Shown one piece after another: positions 10,701-22,700 of a DNA stretch of 64,000 bases; position 1 is the first letter of the stretch; every line of letters starts with the position of its first letter. Position numbers and translations under genes: made by a program. The stretch comes from Achatina immaculata (lineage: Eukaryota; Mollusca; Gastropoda; Stylommatophora; Achatinidae), in the NCBI GenBank assembly GCA_009760885.1, contig CM019700.1, forward strand, positions 2,471,405-2,535,404. The letters run 5' to 3'. Under the pieces are notes generated by a model. The model saw nothing but the letters and a program-made list of their open reading frames with translations. It was not told the DNA's origin and did not search any database.

Positions 10701-13700
10701 GCTTGAAGTAAACTTCAGTGGAGCTGGTAGAAATATATTAATACATGTGCTAGCTTAGTAAACTTCAGTGGAGCTGGTAGAAATGTATTAATACATGTGC
10801 TAGCTTGAAGTAAACTTCAGTGGAGCTGGTAGAAATGTGTTAATACATGTGCTAGCTTGAAGTAAACTTCAGTGGAGCTGGTAGAAATATATTAATACAT
10901 GTGCTAGCTTGAAGTAAACTTCACATGCCCAGGCTGAGAGAGTTTTACAGACTGACTCCACATGCCCAGGCTGAGAGAGTTTTACAGACTGACTCCACAT
11001 GCCCAGGCTGGGAGAGTTTAACAGACTGACTCCACATGCCCAGGCTGGGAGAGTTTAACAGACTGACTCCACATGCCCAGGATGGAGAAGATGCTGACTC
11101 TATGCTTAAGATGATCCAGCTGTACATATTTGTACTTTATATTTTTTTTGTTTATAGAAGGGGTAGGGGGGATGAGGCACACTGAATACACAGCAGAAGT
11201 AAGTTGATGACATGAAAACAGGTCATGGGGTAATGTCTAGTTTGTGCTAGGTGTCTTTTTTTGTGTGTACAAAGAGCTCAGTGATTACAGAGTTACGGCA
11301 GTGCTTCATTGTCTTAGTCTGTATAACGTACTGCATTATTTTGGTCAGTGTAATTCACTACATTGTTTTAGTCTGTATAAAGTATTACATTGTTTTAGTC
11401 ATATAATGTACTACACTGTCTTAGTTTGTATAATAAACTGCATTGTTTTAGTTGGTATAATGTACTACCTTGTTTTGGTTTGTATAATGTACTACATTGT
11501 CTTAGTCTGTATAATGTACTACATTGTTTTGGTCTGTATAATGTAGTAGATTGTTTTGGTCAGTATAATGCACTACATTGTTATGGTCTGTATAATGTAC
11601 TACATTGTTATGGTCTGTATAATGTAGTAGATTTTCTCCACTTACAGCTTAAGGACCAGTGAGACCAACTACCTGAATGAGTCTTTCTCCTTCTACTCTG
11701 CCATCAGAATGAGAGCTTACTACTCTAAAGCAAGCAAAGAGGAAAGGTACATCATCATATCACATACATCTCTAGCAGTAACTTTACATTATCATATTAC
11801 ATACATCTCTAGCAGTAACTTTACATTATCATATCACATACATCTCTAGCAGTATCTTAACATTATCATATCACATACATCTCTAGCATTATCTTCACAT
11901 TCATCATATCACATACATCTCTAGCAGTATCTTAACATTATCATATCACATACATCTCTAGTAGTATCTTCACATCATCATATCACATACATCTCTAGCA
12001 GTATCTTCACATCATCATATCACATACATCTCTAGCAGTATCTTCACATATATGTCATTTTAGTTACATCATCATTCTGTGGCATGCATCTTATATATCA
12101 GGTCATTCATTTACATGTATTTCTTCATATCTGATGGTTTTAATTACTTATTTTTTTCATATTTTCATTTTATCCAGCCAAGTAGTCCAGCGTCCACTGT
12201 TCTGTCGGCTAGTTCAGAATCCTCTATTCTGTCACCTAATTCAAGATCCTCTATTCTGTCAGCTAGTTCAAGATCCTCTATTCTGTCAGCTAGTCTAAGA
12301 TCCTCTATTCTGTCAGCTAGTCTAAGATCCTCTGTTCTGTCAACTAGTCTAAGATCCTCTATTCTGTCAGCTAGTCTAAGATCCTCTATTCTGTCAACTA
12401 GTCTAAGATCCTCTATTCTGTCAGCTAGTTCAAGATCCTCTATTCTGTCAGCTAGTCTAAGATCCTCTATTCTGTCAACTAGTCTAAGATCCTCTATTCT
12501 GTCAGCTAGTCTAAGATCCTCTATTCTGTCAACTAGTCTAAGATCCTCTATTCTGTCATCTAGTCTAAGATCCTCTATTCTGTCATCTAGTCTAAGATCC
12601 TCTATTCTGTCATCTAGTCTAAGATCCTCTATTCTGTCAACTAGTCTAAGATCCTCTATTCTGTCAGCTAGTCTAAGATCCTCTGTTCTGTCAGCTAGTT
12701 CAAGATCCTCTATTCTGTCAACTAGTCCAGGATTCTCTGTTTCATTAAATTGTCCACAGATTCCACTCTTTCACATGATTGTACATGCAAATCGCATAAA
12801 AGTGAATCCTGTTCTCATTTTCCCGACATAAAATATTTGATGTGTGTATGGAGGTGAATCTTATCTTCCCCAGGCCTGATCTGATGGTGAAAAAGCTGAG
12901 GTATTATGCTCGGTTTATAGTGGTGTGTCTGTTGTTGAAGAAGATGAAGTTGGTCCGAGATCTTGTGAGAGTAAGTGCCATGGGGTCATTGTTTGTTTGT
13001 ACTTGTCTTTAGCTGTGTTGATAACACTTCGTACTTGTCTTTAGCTGTGCTGATAACACTTTGTACTTGTCTTTAGATGTTCTGATAACACTTCTTACTT
13101 GTCTTTAGCTGTACTGATAACACTTTGTACTTGTCTTTAGATATACTGATAACACTTCTTACTTGTCTTTAGCTGTACTGATAACACTTTGTACTTGTCT
13201 TTAGCTGTACTGATAACACTTCTTACTTGTCTTTAGCTATACTGATAACACTTCTTACTTGTCTTTAGCTGTACTGATAATAAATGAACATTGAAGATTT
13301 GGTCAAGTGAAGCCACAGAGAGCAGTGAGAGGAAGACAGCCTGATGATGTGGAGCTGGAGAGAGATAAGTAGTGCCATTGAGGGACATAAATGCCAGCAT
13401 TTTGTGTGTTGTTATCTCCTAGTAACTGAGAGCTTAAGGACATGGGCAGTTTGTGGTGTGGTGATGCTGGTGGTCTTGTAGTGCGGGCATCAGAGAGAAC
13501 TGGAGGGTTGACTCTCTTTAATTGTTGAATCACAGCATGTAGTACGCCTGTTGCCATCTTGACCGGACCAGTTGTTGATTCAAAACTGAGAAGCTAAAGA
13601 TCACTGAAGACTGGACACGACAGAGAGAAGACAGAGGAACAGAAATAAGCAGAAGTTAAACAAACAAAAGTTATTTTCAAAAGTTCGTACTTATGTCTGC

Positions 13701-16700
13701 ATCTTGCTTGTATACAGTGAGGTGCACGGCTGCAAAAAATGTGGCATGTTTTGATCACATTTGGTCTGTGTTATGAATTTCAAGAACGTGATTGTTCACA
13801 CGTATCTGTAAGCATGAATTTCTAGAATTTAATTGTTCTTGCATGTGTGTAAGCATGAATTTCTAGAATTTAATTGTTCTTGCATGTGTGTAAGCATGAA
13901 TTTCTAGAATTTATTTGTTCTTGTATGTGTGTAAGCATAAATTTCTAAAATGTAATAGTTCATGCATGTCTGTAAGAATGAATTTCTAGAATGTAATTGT
14001 TCTTGTATGTGTGTATGGTCCCAGGAGCTGGCAAAACAAATAGATGACTACGCAGGAACTTACCAGCCCGAGGACCAGATGGAGTGGACCCTTGTCCTGG
14101 GGGAGATCAAAGCTTTCATAGAAGTGAGGGTTTTTTTGTTGTGTGTTTTATATTATCATGTTACACTTTGTGGTTTATTTTATGTTATTTTGTCTTATTT
14201 CTCACTGTGACCTTGTTATGTTCTCTATCATTGTATCTTATTAATCTGTATCCTTATTGTCTCTCTCTCTCTCTCTCTCTCTCTTTGTGACCATGTTTTG
14301 TTCTCTATCATTGTATCTTATAAATCTGTATCCTTATTGTCTCTCTCTCTCTCTGTGTGACCTTGTTTTGTTCTCTATCATTGTATCTTATAAATCTGTA
14401 TCCTTATTGTCTCTCTCTCTGTGTGACCTTGTTATGTTCTCGATCATTTTATCTTATAAATCTGTATCCTTATTGTCTCTCTCTCTCTCTCTCTCTGTGT
14501 GACCTTGTTATGTTCTCTATCATTTTATCTTATAAATATGTATCCTTATTGTCTCTCTCTCTCTCTCTGTAACCTTGTTATGTTCTCTATCATTTTATCT
14601 TATAAATATGTATCCTTATTGTCTCTCTCTCTCTGTGACCTTGTTATGTTCTCTATCATTTTATCTTATAAATATGTATCCTTATTGTCTCCCTGCCTTT
14701 TACTGGATCTTCATTCTCACATTATCTTATCCCTTCCATCTTATTTCCTGAGATGTCATCTCTCTGTCTCTTTCTTTCTTTCTCTCTCTCTCTCCCTCTC
14801 TCTCTCTCCATATCTTGCTCCCTATGTGACCTTATCTTATTCTTCTCTGGCCTTATCTTTTTCCTTTCATTATTTTATCAGACATTTCAACAAACTTACT
14901 TTATCCCTCAGATTATTGGTCACATTTTCTGTATGGAGGTATATGATTAGTCAGGTGGTTCATGTATTTTCTTCTGATGATAGTGGTTCAGTAGCCAAGT
15001 GGTTCATGTGTACATCTTCTGGTAATAGTGGTTCAGTAGCCAAGTGGTTCATGTGTACATCTTCTGGTGATAGTGGTTCAGTTTCCAAATGGCTTGTGGG
15101 TACATTGATAGTTTGATAGTGATTCCACTCAAAATTTGATAATTGGGTAGTGATTCCACTCAACATTTGATAGTATGGTAGTGGTTCCACTCAGAATTTG
15201 ATAGTATGGTAGTGATTTCACCCAAAATTTGATAGTTTGGTAGTGATTCCACTCAAAATTTGATAGTTTGGTAGTGACTCCACTTAAAATTTGACTATAT
15301 TATACAGCTCTCTTAACATTGGAGTTAAGTGTCAGACTTGAAAAAGATGAAAGATGGGTGACGAATTTAAGTGTCAGACTTGAAAAACATGACAGAAGGC
15401 TGATGAATTTAAGTGTCAGACGTGAAAAACATGAAAGACAGCTGATGAATTTAAGTGTCAGATTTGAAAAACATGACAGACGGCTGACGAATTTAAGTGT
15501 CAGACTTGAAAAACATGACAGACGGCTGATGAATTTAAATGTCAGACTTGAAAAACATGACAGACGGCTGATGAATTTCTGACACAGGCAGACAACATGA
15601 TAAATGTGGTGGATGTTGACTCAACCTCTATAGTTCTGTCTCACCGCCTCACACCGCTCAATACCCCACCCTTGGAGAAAGGTACCTCTGTGTATCTAAC
15701 GCTACAAGAAGTGCTGATTGTGGGAAACTGTCACGAACAGGTATGCCAGTTCTTTTATTACATGCTACGTTCTCTTTCTTCATGTAGACATATTTGCAAA
15801 TATCACATCCGTTTAAGTGACATCACTACTTTTATATTTTATATTTAAATCATCATTTTTTGGGCTGAGGCAGAGTTAGCAGGAATGTAAGATTTATGAA
15901 AGAGTCAGACAGTGTAAAGCAGGAATGTAAGATTTATGAAAGAGTCAGACAGTGTAAAGCAGGAATGTAACATTTATGAAAGAGTCAGACAGTGTAAAGC
16001 AGGAATGTAAGATTTATGAAAGAGTCAGACAGTGTAAAGCAGGAATGTAAGATTTATGAAAGAGTCAGACAGTGTAAAGCAGGAATGTAACATTTATGAA
16101 AGAGTCAGACAGTGTAAAGCAGGAATGTAACATTTATGAAAGAGTCAGTGTTTGTGTAAACTGAAACAAAGGAAACTGATAAGAAGGTAGAAAACATTAT
16201 CAGAGGTTTTAGGTAAAATATTGAAAATGCTGTTTGGAGTAATAAAGGAGAGCAGAGTTGGAAACTTGGGATGCTGGAATGTTTGAGAATAAATCTGGAG
16301 GTAAGAGGCAGGGATGGGTGGGTGGACAGATGGCCAAGACAAGTGGTGAGCTCAAGGAAGAAATGGTATAAGACGAACCTTTTAGATAGAACTTGAGTTT
16401 GCAGGAACTTTTCTAACAGAATAGATACTCTAGAACTTTGTTTCAGAACATTAGACTGCAGGCAAAAATATTTCTAGAACTTTCTCACTGTTTTTCTTTG
16501 CTGTCTGTAAAAAACCCGTGGCAGGTAAAGTTCAGCGAGCTGACCCTGGACATGTTCCGAATGCTACAGACTCTGGAGAGGGAGCCTCAAGATGACCTTT
16601 CTAACCAGATCTACGACAACTCTCCAGCTCCTGGCAAGACTCCATTTGTAAGATGATCACATTTAGTGCTCTTTGTACAGTCTGTAAGATGATCACATTT

Positions 16701-19700
16701 TAGTGCTCTTTGTACAGTCTGCAAGATGATCACATTTTAGTGCTCTTTGTACAGTCTGTAAGATGATCACATTTTAGTGCTCTTTGTACAGTCTGTAATA
16801 TGATCACATTTTAGTGCTCTTTGTACAGTCTGTAAGATGATCACATTTTAGTGCTCTTTGTACAGTCTGTAAGATGATCACATTTTAGTGCTCTTTGTAC
16901 AGTCTGAAATCTGTTGGTGGCCCTTGTGTGTGCTTTGTTCTAAATACTGTTTGTTGGTGGCCCTTGTGTGTGCTTTGTTCTAAATACTGTTTGTTGGTGG
17001 CCCTTGTGTGTACTTTGTTCTAAATACTGTTTGTTGGTGGCCCTTGTGTGTGCTTTGTTCTAAATGCTGTTTGTTGGTGGCCCTTGTGTGTGCTTTGTTC
17101 TAAATGCTGTTTGTTGGTGGCCCTTGTGTGTGCTTTGTTCTAAATGCTGTTTGTTGGTGGCCCTTGTGTGTGCTTTGTTCTAATGCTGTTTGTGGTGGCC
17201 CTTGTGTGTGCTTTGTTCTAAATGCTGTTTGTTGGTGGCCCTTGTGTGTGCTTTGTTCTAAATGCTGTTTGTTGGTGGCCCTTGTGTGTGCTTTGTTCTA
17301 AATACTGTTTGTTGGTGGCCCTAGTGTGTGCTTTGTTCTAAATACTGTTTGTTGGTGGCCCTAGTGTGCGCTTTGTTCTAAATACTGTTTGTTGGTGGCC
17401 CTTGTGTGTGCTTTGTTCTAAATACTGTTTGTTGGTAGCCCTTGTGTGCTTTTATCTAAATACTGTTTGTTGGTGGCCCTTGTGTGCTTTGTTCTAAATA
17501 CTGTTTGTTGGTGGTCCTTGTATGCTTTGTTCTAAATGCTGTTTGTTGGTGGCCCTTGTGTGTGCTTTGTTCTAAATGCTGTTTGTTGGTGGCCCTTTTG
17601 TGCTTTGTTCTATTTACAGCTTGTCAGATATGTACATTTTCTATGTTTCTATGTAAAACTCTTTTCAAGCAAGAGATGGCAGAACTTTTCATTGTGTCTC
17701 ACTAACAAATGTACACTTATATATGTGTTCAGATGTATATGTGTATGTGTGTCCAAGCATGTGTGAGAAGGAATGAGAGGAAAAAGTGAGAACAATACAT
17801 TGTACACTATGATGATGATCATCATCATTTTCATCACAAAAAAAGAGTAAACTCCCCCTGTCTGACAGCATGGGCATTAATGTGGTTAGTTGACTTGTCT
17901 CTCCTACCAGAGGTCTGTAGTTTGATGCCACCTGGACTTTCTCCAGGAATCCCAGCTGTAAAAGTGGGATCCTGACGAGAAAGGTAACAGGATATAACAC
18001 TGGCTGCAAGCGGTGGCCGTGCAAGTTTGCAGTCCTTTCCATTGATAATCTCAGCTAAATAAGGAAAATAAGTCCAGCTGTAATGCAGGAATGTAGCCAG
18101 TATGGCAGCTGTTTTTAGACCACATTAAAATCACATAAAAGAGAAGCCCTTCATGGACAGGTTCTGTACCTAGCACAGTGAGACAAGCCCTTCATGGACA
18201 GGTTCTGTATCTAGCACAGTGAGACAAGCCGTTCATGGACAGGTTCTGTATCTAGCACAGTGAGACAAGCCCTTCATGGACAGGTTCTGTACCTAGCACA
18301 GTGAGACAAGCCCTTCATGGACATATTTTGGTTTCAAACTTTAAATACTTACAGCACGACAGAAAAACTGATGTTTTTATCTTTTTTTTTTTTTTTAAAA
18401 CTTCGTTGTGAAACTCTGACAGGAAAATGGTGACCGCACCAGCAAACGTGACAACCCTCACAAATATTTGCTGTATAAACCGACATACGGACAACTGAAT
18501 ACATTTCTGGCTTCAGCATTCAAAGAACTGCCACCAAATGGTGCTATGGTTCTCTACATCTCAGCGGATGGTTGTCTGGGAAATCAGAAACACACAGACG
18601 ATGGTGAGTGGTTTATTACAGTTAACACATTGATGTGTCCTATGTACACATATGGAATTCAAAAGTTATAAGCACAAAAACCAAGTTAGGACTATTCAAT
18701 TCAAATGTAATATCCACCCTCATTTATGCATGCGAAAGCTGGAAAACAACTAAAGAAATAGAAATTAGACTCTTTTGAAAACAAATGCCTAAGGAAAATA
18801 CTCGGCATCAAGTGGAATGAATTCAAGAACAATGCAGAGATAAGACAGATGACTGAACAACAACCAGTCTCATGGGTGATCAGGAAATGGAGATGGACAT
18901 ATGTTGGTCACTTGATGAGAAGAAATGATCAGAGAATCCCAAAACAAGCTATCAAGTGGAACACAACAGGCCGAAGAAAAAGAGGCAGACCGCGTGAAAC
19001 TCTGAAGAGGATATTATTAAGAGAGGCCAAATTAACAGGCATAAAATCCTTTGATGAGATTGAAAGACTTGCTGAAGACAGGAAGAATTGGCGAACTACT
19101 TTGTGAGCCCTATGTGACGTTTAACGGCACAGGAAGGATATAAGATAAGATAAGATGTACAGTGGGTTCGGAAAATAACTGTGCATTAGCCCAGTATCGA
19201 TTCTGGTGTCATAGTGATATCTTAATGACTGCTGTATCTAGCCACATCTACCTGCATACGTTAGTATGTTGAAGCCTGCTGTTATGTAGCTTAATAAGCG
19301 ACTCCAGCCATGTCCGCAGACATTAAGATATCACTATGATACTGGAATCGATACTGGGTTAGTGCACAGTTGTTTATGGAACACCCTGTACTTGTCTGTA
19401 ATAACGATGTGTTGTGATCAAGAAGTGTACATAATATGTATATATATGTAAAATTTGGTTTGATTTCAAGAATGAGAAGAAAACAAAATAATGAAATAAA
19501 TGAAAGAAAAAAAAAGAAAGAAAATTGATGTAGAAAAGACAGAAAGAAATATGTGAGCTATTATAATTGGTTTTTTTTTTTTTTCAGCGGCCTACGACCT
19601 GGGTGGTGTGGTGACAAACAGCAGACGTGAGGGTGATGAGCCAACCAAAGGAAAGAAGATGGAGCAGTACAAAGAGATGCACTGGTTAGTACTGGGGTTC

Positions 19701-22700
19701 GTGTCACAACTGAGATGAAGTAACAGTGTGGGAGAAGAGATGAGATAATAATGTGGTTAGTGTGGGAGAAGAGATGAAACAACAGTGTGGTTAGTGTGGA
19801 AGAAGAGATGAGATAATAGTGTGGTTGGTGTGGGAGAAGAGATGAGATAATGGTGTGGTTAGTGTGGGAGAAGAGATGAGATAACAGTGTGGTTAGTGTG
19901 GGAGAAGAGATGAGATAATAGCGTGGCTAGTATGGGAGAAGAGATGAAATAACAGTGTGGTTAGTGTGGAAGAAGAGATGAGATAATAGTGTGGTTGATG
20001 TGGGAGAAGAGATGAGATAACAGTGTGTTTAGTGTGGGAGAAGAGATGAGATAATAGTGTGGTTAGTGTGGGAGAAGAGATGAGATAATGGTGTGGTTAG
20101 TGTGGGAGAAGAGATGAAATAACAGGGTGGTTACTGTGGGAGAAGAGATGAGATAATAGTGTGGTTAGTGTGGAAGAAGAGATGAGATAACAGTGTGGTT
20201 AGTGTGGGAGAAGAGATGAGATAACAGTGTGGTTAGTGTGGGAGAAGAGATGAAATAACAGTGTGGTTAGTGTGGGAGAAGAGATGAAATAACAGTGTGG
20301 TTAGTGTGGGAGAAGAGATGAGATAACAGTGTGTTTAGTGTGGGAGAAGAGATGAGATAATAGTGTGGTTAGTGTGGGAGAAGAGATGAGATAATGGTGT
20401 GGTTAGTGTGGGAGAAGAGATGAAATAACAGGGTGGTTACTGTGGGAGAAGAGATGAGATAATAGTGTGGTTAGTGTGGAAGAAGAGATGAGATAACAGT
20501 GTGGTTAGTGTGGGAGAAGAGATGAGATAACAGTGTGGTTAGTGTGGGAGAAGAGATGAAATAACAGTGTGGTTAGTGTGGGAGAAGAGATGAAATAACA
20601 GTGTGGTTAGTGTGGGAGAAGAGATGAAATAACAGTGTGGTTAGTGTGGGAGAAGAGATGAGATAACAGTGTGGTTAGTGTGGGAGAAGAGATGAAATAA
20701 CAGTGTGGTTAGTGTAGGAGAAGCGATGAAATAACAGTGTGGTTAGTGTAGGAGAAGAGATGAAATAATCAGAGAACAAATGTATGTTTCTGTCAAGGAG
20801 AGAGCAAAGATGGTTATGATAGACTAACAACCAGGGAACCATATCTAGCCAACTAGCCAAGACATTGTTCCATTGGTGTTGTCAGTACGAGGCTCATCTG
20901 GCCAGTGCAGCAGGGATGGGTATGGAGCTTCCTGAGAAGCACTGCACCTTTAGCTTCACTCTGGATCTTACTTTATATCCTAGCTTATAGCTATATCACT
21001 TACTTTATATCTCAGTTATAGCTATATCACTTACTTTATATCCCAGCTTATAGCTATATCACTTACTTTATATCTCAGTTTGAAGCGATATCACTTACTT
21101 TATATCCCAGCTTATAGCGATAACACTTACTTTATATCCCAGCTTATAGTGACATCACTTACTTTATATCCCAGCTTATAGTGACATCACTTACTTTATA
21201 TCCCAGCTTATAGCGACATCACTTACTTTGTATTCCAGCTTATAGCGACATCACTTACTTTATATCCCAGCTTATAGTGATATCACTTACTTTGTATTCC
21301 AGCTTATATCATTTACTTTATATCCCAGCTTATAGTGATATCACTTACTTTATATCCCAGCTTATAGTGATATCACTTACTTTATATCCCAGCTTATAGC
21401 GATATCACTTACTTTATATCCCAGCTTATAGCAATATCACTTATTTTATATCCCAGCTTATAGCGATATCACTTACTTTATATCCCAGCATATAGCTATA
21501 TCACTTACTTTATATCCTAGCTTACAGCAATATCACTTACTTTATATCCCAGCATATAGCTATATCACTTACTTTATATCCTAGCTTTTAGTGATATCAT
21601 TTACTTTATTTCCATCTTATAGTGATATAACTTACTTTATAATCCAACTTACAGTGATATCACTTATATCCCAGCCTACAATGATATCACTTACTTTATA
21701 TTCCAGCTTACATCCTGGTGATCTGTACCCATACACAAGGAAACCATTGTTCCTCATCATTGATAGCAGTAACAGTTCAGCATTCCAGGTAAGTTTGAAT
21801 TTTTAAACTTTTTCTGTATGAATGGATGCCGAAAAGTTATTGGCCTGATCAAGAAGGGGGTGACCTAGAGCTGTGCAAATCTATGTCCCGTGACATTTGC
21901 ATATCATAGAGGTGCGAAGTTTCTAGGCCACTACAGCACTTGAGGTAGGGATGCTGGTCTCTGTCCTTGCTGCCTTTGCCTTTCTAGGGAAACCCCAGAA
22001 GGTTGAGGCTGGGTTGGGCTCGGTGCCAGGCAGTCCAAATAAATCCTGCCTGAGCACAGAGACCATCTCATTGGCAGGTGTACACTAACCATTTCACCAC
22101 AGTAGCACACTGAAGTCATGGAGCTTGCACGTTGACAATAATCCTGAAATTCAGCATGCCTGGCACATCATTTCTCAAGGTCCTTACACTAAAAAAAAAG
22201 TAGAACTTGGCTTCTGGTTGCTGAAATACTGCTATGTTTTGTTGCTGTCATCTCCAAACCATCTGAACATTTCCTCTGTTTCAAACACTTGTCACGCAGC
22301 GTGTGTGTGTGTGTATTTCCTCTGGAGTTTTGTCCTGAAGGAGCAGAAACTTCATGACAGCCCAGAGTTCCACACTTGAAAATTCCACACTTTTTGTTGA
22401 CATGGTTCTGTCATTGATCTGAGGGAAAAAAAGTAGAAATTTAGCGCTGTGATCCAACATATTGGCACTTTACATGCTGCATACTGGCACTTTACATCCT
22501 GCATACTGGCACATTACATCCTACATACTGGCACATTACATCCTACATACTGGCACTTTACATCCTACATACTGGCACTTTACATCCTACATACTGGCAC
22601 TTTACATCCTACATACTAGCACTTTACATCCTATATACTGGCACTTTACATCCTACATACTAGCACTTTACATCCTGCATACTGGCACTTTACATCCTGC

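Noticed and set aside
12079..12831. 250-codon Ser-rich open frame
   Set aside because: A 27-bp array in a SCAI intron; the composition is only the repeat unit.
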